Shown here piece by piece: positions 13,500 through 26,400 of a stretch of 64,000 bases of DNA (position 1 is its first letter; each line of letters opens with the position of its first letter). A program made the position numbers and the translations under genes. Origin of the DNA: Apostichopus japonicus (Eukaryota; Echinodermata; Holothuroidea; Aspidochirotida; Stichopodidae); NCBI RefSeq assembly GCF_037975245.1, contig NC_092568.1, positions 22,842,501-22,906,500 of the forward strand, in the 5' to 3' direction. Below the pieces are notes generated by a model that made no database searches, was not told the DNA's origin, and worked only from the letters and a program-made list of their open reading frames with translations.

Positions 13500-13920
13500 G
13501 GAAAATTTATCTCCTTTTTTTATTTCTTGCAGATATTTTCCTCTAAATGAATACTTTACACAGACCTTTCTTGCAGTAGACATTTACCCACGTAGGTGCA
13601 ACAGTATACAGTATGTACAAATACAGTGAGATGGATATTTTGTGTTTGTAGAAGACTTGACCTGCCATGGAACGAGCCATGCACGTGCCCAGAATCATGT
13701 CAACATACAGGAGAAAAATTATCTCTTTTTTAATTCTTGCAGATATTTTCCTCTAAATGAATACTTTACACAGACCTTTCTTGCAGTAGACATTTACCCA
13801 CGTAGGTGCAACAGTATATGTACAAATACAGTTAGATGGATGTTTTGTGTTTGTAGAAGACTTGAACTGCGAGGGAATGAGCCATGCACGTGCTCAGAAT
13901 CATGTCAACATATAGAAGTA
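13500..13920. repeat. Tandem duplication, 210 bp period
   Basis: Two copies of a 210 bp unit; the landmark AGATATTTTCCTCTAAATGA lies at 13531 and 13741. It includes a pyrimidine tract with TTCTTGCAG and a block with GAGCCATGCACGTG. Copies differ at roughly 5-10% of positions, including a short indel in the CAGTATACAGTATGTAC part. Confidence 0.88.
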
Positions 13921-15136
13921 GTTACATGTACCGTAATGCGTGACGATGAAAACGTCCTGATCTGACTTTATACCAGGTTTTGAGTCTCCCATGACATGAT
14001 CAATGCTTTTTGAATTATCCACAACATTATTGGTTATAAAACTTACAAATTTCGTAAATAAATCATTGGGTTGTTTCCTTCTCCCTAATAGATGATATGT
14101 TTCCTACTAATGCGGAAAACATCAGGAATCAAACAGGAGCTCTTCTTTACATCTCATAGTGGCACGTTCATACGTTTATCTTACCGATCAGAGTTAACTA
14201 GGCTTCCACCTTCCCCAACACTAAGGGTTACAACCCTTATCTTCCCCCTCCCCCAAAGCTAAGCTCGCTTCACCAAAATGCACAGTGAGTTAATTTTTCA
14301 GCCTAACCCGTGCCGAGTGCCTTGGAGAGTTAAAACAGTGTAATCCACACTGTCGTGTATGATCACAAAACAGCACTAAAGGCATCTGGTAAAAGGGCAA
14401 ATTTGTCTCTCCGCACATTCACTGTGTGAAATAAAACAAGCCCCCCAAAAAAAGGATGCTATATAGAGTTACTGACATTTCCTTGTTACACATAGACGAG
14501 TGCCTCAACGTTCCAGCTCGGTGACGATTGCTCAGCCATCAACAAACGGAGGCGGCGTTCTCCTGACAACCAGCTCTAATTAATCACATTTTACAGTCAA
14601 CGTTTGTGAGATCTATGACTTCACTCCTGGAGTAAAGTTCAAGTTGCTTATTATGACTGGCATCCCATTGAATCTTCCTCAAAACTAAATGTGTGGCTCT
14701 ATCCTAATTTTTTTGTTTTGCACATGACAACCATAGCGTAAAATGTTTTGGATGGGATATGCAGCTCACAAACGTCACTCGTCCGTCACTCTCCCTCTAA
14801 AACCCACGCGAAGTGTGCTCTTGGTTGCCCTTCCATGAAATTACTCTCGATGCAACCACAAGCAGAATGCCTTGAGAGGCATTCCATAAATTAAAAAAAA
14901 TTTTTAAAAATCCAGAGCGTCGCATAGGATCGTCTGATATTTAGGTTCGTTTTTTCTGATATTTTTTAGTAATTACATTAAAGAAGCCCACAAATCTATC
15001 AACTTGATTTGTTGGTTTTGGTTATTAATTTATCCATCTCAGCAGGCCAGGAGAATTCTTTCTTAAAATGATCTGTTCTTGTGAACATTACCACCCGACT
15101 TTAATATTTAAACTCTATTTGACCTGAGCACCTTAC

Positions 15137-15262
15137 CTCGGACATTTTGATTTGACCGACTGCTAATGTCTTGAAGCCTAGAATCGTCCTGTTCTTGTAT
15201 CGCTTTCGCCTCTGCAGCATAATTCGCAAGTTGTTGTTGTCTCCTTTCAGGAAGTGAGGATA
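15137..15262 (-). CDS. PACS: PACS homologue, coding exon 4 (polybasic CK2-binding segment)
   Basis: A 126 nt, phase 0-0 exon of 42 codons: [17 protein letters not shown], then [19 protein letters not shown] and a short tail ending KMSE. This is the best-conserved stretch in the window and is almost identical to human PACS1 YPHFLK...[21 protein letters not shown]. The RRKRY polybasic segment binds the CK2 regulatory subunit in human PACS1, and the Arg codon at 15188-15190 lines up with human Arg203, the residue changed in PACS1 neurodevelopmental syndrome. The acceptor is TCTGTTTCCCAAAG|TAT and the donor is GAG|GTAAGG. Two other minus frames are open here; only this one matches the family. Exon 5 should begin with the equivalent of V-M-Q and lies further left. 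Confidence 0.95.
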
Positions 15263-15961
15263 CTTTGGGAAACAGAATGAAAGAGAAAACGAGCCGTTAA
15301 TGAGATGTATGAAAAAGGAAATATATGATATCGACTAGCTCTTGAAATTTTTACAGTTTGTTGATGATTGATCATAATGTGAAGGAACTGTGTATAAATT
15401 CTGCTACACAGTTTTGCATATTGCCCCAAGCAAATTCTTACCTTCTTGCACGGCATTTGGCTATATGAAATGCTGTAATAATCACTCCTTTACCTTATTG
15501 ACACTCAATCTTCTGGATATGAAATAGGACAATTCAGAAGCAGTATCGTTCTCAAGGATCTCCCAAATTTATCCAATTAAAATGGTAACATTAATAGCAA
15601 TGGATTACCTCCCATGTTTCCAACTTTATGATCAAAATAAATGTAGGTTGATACTTGATACGACAGTAGATAGGAGACCAGGACAAATCGGAACATTACA
15701 TCGTTTCACCGCTGTTGTGAAGTAATTAATGAACAAACGACCATGCATGCATAACGACCATTCTGAAACAAGCTAACGAAAAACAAACAATAAAACTATT
15801 CATACACCAAATAACCTTTTCAATGGAAATGGATAAAAATAGTGCTGAGGTTGTGAGCAGACAGGTAATCGATGAATCAGAGTGAAATTAATTCCAAGCC
15901 CTCTGTGCCAAACATTGCATAAGTGAGTTGGGTGTACCTCTCGGAAGATAAAAAGGATGTT

Positions 15962-15980
15962 TGTCTGTCTGTCTGTCTGT
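15962..15980. repeat. (TGTC)n microsatellite
   Basis: Between four and five TGTC units in a row. Confidence 0.85.
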
Positions 15981-16811
15981 TTGTAAGGTATAGTAGGTTT
16001 TAGAATAATGACAGAGAGCTATACCTCCATTGATATTATAGACAGTCATAAATTCCTCTGACATTGCAATATAGCTTTCAATCATTGGTAATGTAGACTA
16101 ATCACCCATATCCAACAGATAATATTGATTAAATCCAATCACGATTCCTGGCGTGTCCCAAAGAGGTTGCAGCTAAGCTTTTAGTGCAACAGATTTTGCA
16201 ATGCCATTGATCACTAAATGACATTTCCTTCTGAATCGCTCACAGATCTTAAGGATAATTGGTCAATTTGTAGTTAATAGCAACAATCCTCCATAACAAA
16301 CAGTGCAAACTATTTTTGCTTCTTAGACTAGAAGCTCATGAAGGTCCAAAGTTACCTGGGCAGAAACATCTTTGCTTTCAAAAATAGCTGCAAGCTATAA
16401 ATAGCCGAAAGAGAGAATTTCTACATGTCATAGTGGCATGCAGAAGAAGGCTTTAATCAGAACAGCGATAATCACTGGCATATAAGAAGACAACGGATTA
16501 GATGACTCCCCCCTCTCTCCCCCCTCCCCGCCACACCTCAAATATCCCAAAACTTACTGATGTGGTATTCAGATGCATTCCGATCTACATAGCTTGTAAC
16601 AGCTGGTAACATTCTTGCACTGTGCCACCGATGACCCTATACATGTCACTGCCCACTTCCTTTTGAATCTTTCAAGCACTCACAGTATGTGATACTTTGA
16701 GGATACATATATATCCAAAAACTAATCTGTTGTGGATATTCACAATTGAATCACTTACCTGTCTCATCACAACTAAAGCACAATCACTCTGCAATGCCTA
16801 GAATGATATGG

Positions 16812-17036
16812 TAACCTTTCAGACCTCCGAACCGCCGCCCTCCACCCCCTGGGATCAACTACTTATTGTCTATTGCCTCCTTCTGCCACCTGCATGTTTA
16901 CCATGTGCATTTGTATTGACCTTTGAGATCCCCCAACCTCCCTCCCCTCTCCCCCCCCCCACCCTGGGTCAACTACTTATTGCATATTACCTCCTTCTTC
17001 TACCACCTACATGTTTTGCATGTACATTTGTAATTG
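16812..17036. repeat. Tandem duplication, ~115 bp period, C-rich
   Basis: Two copies sharing TGGG(A)TCAACTACTTATTG (16849 and 16964), CCTCCTTCT and a CACCT(G/A)CATGTTT block; a C-rich run separates them. Confidence 0.8.
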
Positions 17037-17768
17037 GGTTATTTATCATCCGATATGTAACATTTTGCACGTTTGTCAATTCCATTTTCAGCGAAATATA
17101 TATACGATATATACGAAGTGATCTCCTTCACAAAATAAAATTTGGCCCCATGTAAATGCTTTTGGCTATGATTGCCTCTTATGACATTTTACAACTGTAC
17201 CGAAAAAAAAAAAAAAAAAAATGTTCCCTCAATTGCCATGAGTCGCCAGCACTAGCTGTTTCTTTCTAACTCTGAGGCAACAAAAGTTGCTGCTTAAAAT
17301 ATTCTTGGGTTACCGTGATGCCTGCACGAATGTGAATATGCGGCGTAAGAGGTATTAAACGTGGAACAGGAATTTGATCAAATCAGCTCCTCTGTATGGT
17401 AATGAATACCTTCAGAGTTGGCTTGACAGAATGCTCGCTATTTCGGATAAACTTTTACGTCAGTAGTAATGCTAAATATGGAAGGGAAACACTTTTGGCA
17501 TTTGGAAACGGCAAAACAAATCATAAGAACAGTTACATTATATACCACTGGGGACACTGGCTGACTTGACAACATTCCCAAACCACTTTCTTCTGACATA
17601 TTACTGTATAAGAAGACAAAAGCAGTTATTTTACTTCAGGTAATTTTACGTAAAACCTGGAGAAAACATCCAAACCAGAGATAGAAAGGATACATGTTAC
17701 ACAACAAGAGTTGTTTTGTAATTTTGTAACTGAATCACAGATTGACTAGATAGGAATAGTGAGGAAGC

Positions 17769-17784
17769 GGGGGGGGGGGGGGGG
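17769..17784 (+). repeat. 16-base G run
   Basis: Uninterrupted G homopolymer; others of similar size occur at 47510-47522, 50982-51000 and 58686-58702. Confidence 0.8.
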
Positions 17785-20700
17785 CAAAGGGAGATTATAT
17801 TTACATCCATTATCAAAATTTCTTTGTCCTTAGTATATATTTTTTTTCCAAGTTTAGAATTGGCATTATTCTTTCTTATTCCTTTGTGGTAATTTATGCA
17901 AAGCATAACTTTCTTTATACAGAAATTATGCATAAATTTGATCTTTTATTATCGTAGTACTACGTAGGGTCTGTAATATTATGTACTGTACAATACACTG
18001 GAACTAAGCTAGTATTAATCAGAAACATTAATGAGACAGTGAAAGAAAGATGCACGAGTTTAGTATAATATCGACGTTTGTTCTATTATCGCAGACATGT
18101 TTTCACACGTATATGAAAGTGTGTAAATAGGCACAGAAGTTACTCCTTTCTGTTTGGGAATCATAGTACAAATGACCAGTTCTGTCCTTATGGCATAAAA
18201 CTGGAAAATTAAATCTCTGTACACAAGAACATTAACTCCAACACCGTCCTTCCCCCACTAGCTGTGATCTCATCCTCCTCCCCCCCTCCCTCTAGAATCA
18301 ATTTGTAGTCACCCCACTGGTTGGTTGAAGAATTGTCCAGATTTACACTTGGCCAGGATGGTAAATAAAAATTTCAACAGACATCACAAATATGACTCCT
18401 TTTTAGCCTTTTAGGCCACTTTGCCATACCTAAAAGGACAAACAGTCACAATAGTGGAACAATACTTCCTACAAATCTTTGGTATTCAGATGTTCAAATG
18501 TAGAAAGACTGACAGGCCAAAATGACAGTAGTACTGCCTGTTCATTCCTTAAATAATTAAGACAACTATGTATATGATTGAACACTCAGCAGACATCAAG
18601 ATTACAAACAGACCATCTGTAATTTAACACCATTCGGCCACAAAAGAACCACCAGAAAACCTAACCATAAACTACGGACATTCCTACATTATTTGTCGAT
18701 ATTTTTCACACATATATGACTGACAGGCAGCAATTTGAGTAAATTTGTAATTCATGTGTACATATGATTGTACACTCATTTATCTCAGCAGACATTCACT
18801 ATTACAGACTGGTCCTCTATCACATATACGTATATGTACTGCACGTACCTCATATAGCCATAAATAAACAAAACTAAAACAACTTCCTACTGTATTTATA
18901 CAGACATTCCTTATTATTGGGTGCAATTGTTTCATGATATACAGTAGTGGTACTACAGTGTATGACTGTCTGACAATGATAAGTACATTAGTAATTCCAT
19001 TAATAATGTTTACATGAATGATATTAGTTCAACCTACAATCGTTACAACCGATAGCCTATTGTATAATCCTAGTAATATTCTAACTGATACATTCTTATC
19101 TATTACATACTCGGTTAATTTAGCTTCAGTCTATTGCACATCTGCGACTTCAGAGGCAGCTGCAAACATTGCAGCATAACAGCACTGCATGTTGCTAAGC
19201 GGATGGAAATCTGATCTGAGTGCAGCGCGTAGACTGTAACCAGCATACTTGCTACAGGTTGCACAAAATTTAATAAATTAGAAGGTGCTGTGGGTACGAT
19301 AACAGGATGAACAATAACAGAAAAACACCAATGTAAATATTTCACTAGAGATTCAAAGATTAAAAACTGTCATCTTTTGATATAGAGACAGAAGTTTTTT
19401 TTTTTTCTACCCGTAACATTCCTCCTGTTTTCTGGTTATCCACTGCTACATCATTGATTGTTCACATCGTGAAAGATTAAGAGGAATGGCTGTAGGTGCG
19501 AATAACAACTTTTCAAAGTTGCTATGTAAGATACTTATATTGTAACAAGCTCGCTCTAAATTATTTCAATTTTTACAGTATCTGAACGAAACAATTTTTC
19601 TCATGTGAAATGCCTGGATGTTTGGTTGTAATAATTCCCATTAGCTACAAGATATTCTACAGCATGGCTATGGATACCGACTACTATTGTGTCAAATTCT
19701 ATGCATGACAAACAGCAACCTAAGTGAACAGTACTTAACGACTGTCTGATGCTGCCTCGATCACTATCTACTGGGGGGGGGGAGGGGGGAGGGGTTTCAA
19801 ATGGCTGTGATGTGATCTGCATTTACACAGTTACAAATCGGATACCATGCATGGGGTTACAATACCACGCTCTGGTCTGTAAAACTAAGTACTGAAACAG
19901 CAGTCTCCGTGACAACCACATATTTTTGAAACACAATTTCAGGTTTCACACTATTAGCTAATGAACTGCAGTGTTATGGATTTTTGTTTTAATAAGAAAA
20001 AAAAAGTAGCATTATAATTTTACCAAAATATGAAGAAAATGTTGCCAGAACATTCAGCTGAGCAGAAAAAAACCCTACAAGTCAAGGTTAATGTACTGGA
20101 GAAACTCACCCTGCAAAACCAAGTGATCACAACTATCACATTACATAGTCGAGTCAATAATATTTATTGAAAAATCAATCAGTTAAATGGGACTAGCTTC
20201 TATCTAATGCATAAGGTAAACTTCTAACAAGAGTTTCACTATCATACGGAAATAAAATCTAACAACAGAAAACAAAACGCTGTACTCTCCTCATTTCTCT
20301 GACCTTAAATCAGAAGGCGTGACATAAGTGAAAATACTTTTTCAACAACAGAATAGAACCATCCACAAAGAAAAAAAATTATTTCTGAACCTTTTCATAG
20401 TTTGAATTTGTTTAAATGTTTTCCTCTAGTTTGGTATTAAGACATTATGAAATTGTTCTACTTCCGAATGGTATCAGAGTTGTTTAATGTCAAATACACT
20501 TTCAAAATTTACTGTACAGTCGAGCATGTAGCTGGAGTTCAAAACCCCGAATCCTGTACATGAAACAATGATTTCCTTAAAGCTGTTTCCAATTTCAGTT
20601 TCAATTATCAATATACTTCATGCAAATCAATAATGTTTATACCTATACCTGTCTATCATAATAAAGCATAAACAGATTTATCTGGAGGGAGAGAGAGGGA

Positions 20701-21503
20701 GGGAGAGTAAGTATGTAAGTCTGTGGAACAGTTTTCAGGTTGAAAAGGGTTGAGGTTATGAACATTTGTGAGTTCATTTTCACAAAATATAAATATAATT
20801 ACGATGATCCATAAATACAGCAAGTGGAGAAGGACTGAGAAAGCTTTAACGAACTGTCCTCCTTTTATAAAAATAATGAATAAATATATAAAAAGAGGAG
20901 GGGGAAGTTTAATAAAGAAACTTGAACAATCAGAAATGAAAAACAGAGAAAAGGTGTAATCTCAACAAATTTGATAATATTCGTTCAGTAATTGCATCAA
21001 AACGAAACATATAGAAGGTTTACACCTACCACATCTTTGCATTATTTTGCATAGCAAATTAGGGTACTTTGTAAAGCATTTTACTCGGCAATGCCAGATA
21101 TTTTTTTGTACCTGTGCTTCTTCAGTACTCAATCACAACAGAAACTATAATTTTGCAATCAATCAGAGTAGAGATACCGCAAACAGGGCAGAGAATACAA
21201 ATGTAAGCAGATCGTAACTGACATTGATCAGCCAGCAAGTAACTGTATAGATTGAAAGACAAAGGTTACAAAATTAAAAGGGATATAAAGAACTGAAACT
21301 GCTGTGTAGGATCTACAATAGTTTAATGGTGACAGGTTGACTTACATACAATACAGACCCAAGTATAAGGTATGTGAATATAAACAATAAGAAAAGGAAG
21401 AAGAAAGAAAGGGACTTTTTATGTCTAGAGGCACAGCCAATAGCAACAAAGTATTTACTGTAGTGACTGAAGCTCACTATGCAAATATGTTTGATTGTCT
21501 TTG

Positions 21504-21507
21504 TATA

Positions 21508-21559
<52 letters not shown>

Positions 21560-21611
21560 AATATATATATATATATATAAACAGTATATAAATATATATA
21601 TATTTTTTTTT
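21504..21611. repeat. (AT)n microsatellite, ~105 bp
   Basis: Nearly pure TA/AT dinucleotides with a few phase shifts and an internal AACAG interruption, ending in a run of T. Confidence 0.9.
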
Positions 21612-22649
21612 AAAGGTCATCAATCAGTACATATTGCCAAAACTTTAACATAAATTCCACAATTTCTACAGAATGTTCAAAATGTATTTCACTGGATGTT
21701 TACACAGACTAAAATTACAATAATTACACTGAGGAAGGTTATAACTGACGGCGCGCACGAATGTTTCGGCGAGACGCACTTCTGTGTAAGGCTATATTTA
21801 GTCAAATAGACCTGTGTTATACAGTAGCCATAGTTTGACCATATGATATTTACATTTTCTTAATCATTAGCATAATCGGGAGCAATACGATATTGATCTG
21901 TTTTTGGTTTTGTAATTTACTTGAAGGTTAAATTCAACTGAATCATGATGCTAGATCTCCTTCATTGTTACATGCAACACTGGTACCAATGTTATTTTAC
22001 AAATACTTTCTAAAATATATTACCAAATTAATTTTGACACCTCTTGAAGAGGATACAGTATGTATATTTTCTCTCACAGTGAATCAAGTATGTTGGGATG
22101 AAAACGTTGAGCAATTATAAGCTGACTTTTACTCTTTATTTCTGCATTCAAGTCTGTTGAATATGGCATACCCTGCAGAAGTTAATAACAATAACCCCAA
22201 CTTAAGAACTGGATGTATCAGTTCATGGTCGAGCACAGGTCATCATGGGGTCACTTGGTACACGTACCCAACCTAAGCAAGAATTTATTTACTTTTTCAG
22301 TTTCTCCCTATATCTTAACTTACTGCTTGAATATGTTATTTGTAATTTCTTGAAAGAGCGCCCAAAAAGCCCCAAACAAAATATCCGCTATAAAATGTGA
22401 TTTACAGCTGCACAGGGGCGATGACCTAAGTAAAATTTCCTGCGCTTAGAGTGTGCTATATATACCAAATCAGATACCCAGCCATACACTAGTGTCAATT
22501 CCTATAAATACTTACTTACATACAGTAATAGTTACCAGTAAGAAACCATGGTACACTGCATTCCAGAATGGGATCAGTTTCCTGCTGGTTTGTTTATGAT
22601 ATTATAACTTAATATACAAAAGTTATACTTCTATCAAGCCAAGTATATA

Positions 22650-22704
22650 ACCCGTAACCTCTGGGTTTACAAGTCCTCTGCACTACCTACTGAGCTATCC
22701 AACC
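22650..22704 (-). repeat. tRNA-like sequence (tRNA-Thr-like SINE head or tRNA pseudogene)
   Basis: Read on the minus strand: GGTTGGATAGCTCAGTAGGT matches a tRNA 5' half with A box TAGCTCAGTAGG. GGACTTGTAAACCC then resembles the anticodon arm of tRNA-Thr (TGT). The T arm is degraded (no GGTTCGANTCC), so this is not a working tRNA. It is either a decayed tRNA gene or the head of a tRNA-derived SINE. Confidence 0.55.
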
Positions 22705-23279
22705 CTTAGTTGCCGGTGTTCTCAGCATAGCCATTTACATATGGGAGAGTCGGGGAGTAATTTACCCAGTCTCACATCGCAAAAAGGCTATACTGTATAT
22801 GCAAAATTGTCAAATTGCTATAGCCCAAACATATATAGCGAGTATTTATCCAGGAACCATAATATTTAATATAAGAGACGATATTCAGAGGCTTCAAAAC
22901 TGCTCCACAAAGATTGGGTCATTAAATGATTCAGTATTATACAGTATGTGCATTACTCCTCCCTACCCCCACCCCACCCCCCCCCAAAAAATAGTTGGGC
23001 AAATAGCAAATATTTTAATGAGGCTGGATATCCAATATTTTCTCTAAAGATGTTTACTGGTGATCAGTATTATTCCAATATATGTTATTAAGTCCAATTC
23101 ACAGATCAACAGGCAATTGGTTAATATTGCCCTCAAAACATTTTTCTTACAACAACAAATACTGTGAGCTGCTTGATCTACTGGACTGCGCATCACATAC
23201 TACGCTCTGTCAGCAAGTTGTCATTTGTTGATATAAATTCAAACTTCAAATTTTTTTTTATTGAAATACTGTAGTCCTA

Positions 23280-23490
23280 AATGTACATCTCAAAATAGGT
23301 ACGTTCGGAGTTTGATCCCCAGCCGGGTCATAGTAAGGTGGGTTTTTCATCAAATGGTAATTTATGGTTTTCCCAATCTTCGGTGTTGAACTGGAAGCCA
23401 CCCGACATGTAAGTTGTAATCCATAAGCCCCTACGGGCCTCCCCAACATTCGTGGTCACTTAAGCGTCGTAAAAATAACTGCCTGATTGT
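23280..23490 (+). repeat. Probable tRNA-derived SINE
   Basis: GTTCGGAGTTTGATCCCCAG at 23303-23322 resembles a tRNA B box and T arm. It is followed by CCGGGTCATAGTAAGGTGGG and a non-coding body, a layout typical of SINE bodies in marine invertebrates. Ends and target-site duplications were not resolved. Confidence 0.45.
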
Positions 23491-26400
23491 TATTATAATT
23501 ACTACATCACAAACGTTTCATGAAGCCAAACAAGTTTTTCTCCTTACTATACAATACTGTAATATTTAAGAGTGATGATGTGCTGCAATTATCCACTTGC
23601 AGTTTTTCAAACTAAGCGCATGGACTCAGTACTGCAGGTATTAGTACGGCCGTTACAGTTTCGTTTCGTTTTGCCGTATGTACATTGACATGAGATGAAA
23701 GAAACTTTGTTTAGTGTATGTACTTTTTGGGGAAGTTTCATCCTGTTGTTCTCATAAACAATACATACATGTATGATATTAACCTGAATAGTCAAGTGTT
23801 GCTTCAAAACAATGAATGTAAAGTCAAACCTTTGCATAACTTACTCTTTCAATATACATGTGATATTAAAGAGTTAGTTCAGGCCATAAAATTATGTATT
23901 AGATGAGAATAAAATAAATTATTTACTCCATCATTCACCTACAGTACAGTTGGTGCATGACAGTTTTGTATTATTCTGATTTAGTTACAAATTTGGCTTG
24001 GTGAAACTGAGGACTTAATTTCACTCCCCCCCCCTCTCCCCCACCCCTCCAGAAAAAAAAAAGATTTGCTTTAAAGTTGTTAACTCTCTCTACAATTAAC
24101 CAAGATTTAAATAAATGTCTTAACTTCCTCATAAGACTTCCTATAATTAATGCCACATTTTGTAAGAAATATTTTTTTTTTTAAAAAAAGAAAGAAAACT
24201 GACAGAAAAGAACAATCCTTCATTTAATTATGTTATAAATACTCAGCAGAGTTTTGTCATCTTTTGAACAACTATACTGCTAATGACACCATTCAGTAAA
24301 CAAAATATTTGTCTCATTAAAAACTAAGTTTATGTACTGTACTATAACCTACAGAGCAGGGCAATGAGAGTACTGTACCTCTTGAAAATGTATTATGTAT
24401 ATATATACCTGTTCAATATTGTAGGCACGCTCCACACATACACATGTGCAAAGAATATTAATATCATAATGGGTGAAAACAAAGTGCTGAATTTGACAAC
24501 AACAAAAAAACTGTTAATCATCCCACTTTTCCTTCAGTCCAAAGTCCTGCCAAAACCTCACTCTTTAGTTTTCATTTCCACAATGTTGTTGTGCAACATA
24601 AATGTCAGAACTAAAAACTAGGACTTCTTTTACTGTGATAATTCCTAGAAACACTTATCAACAGTATTTTTTAAAAACGTTTCATTGCTGCTGGGGTAAT
24701 AATTTTCAAACAAACAAGTTTTTACGTAAATAATGCAAACATTGAAAAACGTTACAAAACGTAGGCGTTAAAATGGAATAAAGTCAGATCCTATATTATA
24801 TGGGTTTCCTGATGAATGGCATCATATTTGTAAGTTCCAATTCGACCAAAACAATTTCTACGAAACTGCACCCATGTGATGATATACTGTTCAAGTTGAA
24901 ATCAAAAATTGGCTGTTTTTCTGTTTGCTGCAGCCAGTTGAAGACAAAAGAGAAAAGAACAGAATAAGAAGGAGGTAACAATACATAACAAAACCTAGCA
25001 ACTGGCCACTAATACAGAGATGTTACTTAATGCCACCTTCCTACGATAAAACAAAATTTTATAATTTATTCTTTGTAAGACAGTATTGTATTTGATATTG
25101 TTCCAATTAAACTTTCCATATGAATTATTCAGATGTGGGTTTAAGTAAATAGATGGTTAAAGACCAAGGCAATTATAAAATGTCATATATACTCAGGTAC
25201 TAACACAACACATCTGGCATAATGTGTATCGATATAAACAAGCAACTACCACATCTCCATCTATCTGTCTCCTCTTATTTGTTGGCTTGCTTTATTCCTT
25301 TTTATGACATTTCTAAATGTCAGCATTATATATTCTGCCCCCTCTGCATAATTTATTATTTAAATTAATTCATGTACCATAATTCTCCGAAGCAGTTACA
25401 CGTTTTACACAGTTGTCGTTACACAAATGTAAATTAACGCCCCCGAAAGTGCATCTTCAACTTTTTTGTTGTTGTTGCAACCCTGCCAATAGAAGCTTGT
25501 CCAGGGTATAGGAGACAACAAATTTCAACCAAAACACCTGCCTTCCATGAAGTAGGGCTAATTAAGTCGACTACTCTGTGTAAGTTATTCTTCAGATATC
25601 AAGTAATTTTCGGTGCCCTTGGCTATTTTAGATTTTATTCTATCTCGTTCTTTGTGTTTTATTACCATGAACACCTAACGACAACTACTGTATTGACTTC
25701 TACCTGTGATGGAGACTGTGCAACATTACATTTGATTTTCTCCCTTTTGTTGCAACTTTGTTTTCGTAGTGCTCAAAAATTAGACAGTTTTTCTGATTCA
25801 AAATTTGCAAGGATTTTACTTCTGTTTTCACATAAAACAAACATATGTGATGAAACCAGACTAATTTTAGTAACAAACCATGACCATTCAAACTTGAAAC
25901 ATAATTCCACTACAAAGTAAAAATATGTTTATATGTACTTGAATATATTAATATAAATTTAATTCATATAAAATGTTTCTTCTTCTTATCATTCATTTCC
26001 AAGTTAACTTTGAAGAAACAGTAAATAAATAAAAGAAAAAAATTATAAAAAATAATATATAAAAATATTTTAAAAAATACAATAAATTTTTTTCTTAAAC
26101 AAGAGAGTTTATAAAACTAATATCCTTCACATATTTATAACAACACAAATATAGATCATGGCATTTGGAAAATTTCTGATAGCTTTTTCGGTCTTCAAAC
26201 AGAGCAAGGATCCTACTATATGTTTATATAATTGCGTTTCCAAAGAGTAATCCACACGACAAAGTATACAGCTGCACAGAGAATGAACTAAACACACGCA
26301 GGCAAATAATTTCCTAATTGACTTTGCTCATTTGTCAAATTTGCTTCCCAGTATTAGCCAAGGAGGAAGCCCGGCCAGGTGAATCAAGGTTGATCGTGTT

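Larger units (their letters stand above)
3021..15136. other. PACS intron 4 (right part), no exon recognised
   Basis: Twelve kilobases without a supported exon. Holds TTC and CCT microsatellites (3690-3711, 3831-3873), short duplications (listed separately) and unexplained minus-strand open frames at 6129-6362 and 9210-9527. Exon 5 of PACS was looked for here on the minus strand and not found; a divergent or very short exon could have been missed. Confidence 0.6.

Noticed and set aside
14180-14290. Possible minus-strand PACS exon ending at a GATCG|GTAAGAT donor near 14183
   Set aside because: All three frames upstream contain early stops and none resembles PACS.
21504-21611. AT-rich block as a replication origin or matrix attachment site
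   Set aside because: It is a plain AT microsatellite; sequence alone gives no evidence for such a role.
23971-24156. Open frame with Gly-rich stretch
   Set aside because: Produced by C-rich and A-rich simple sequence; no other support.
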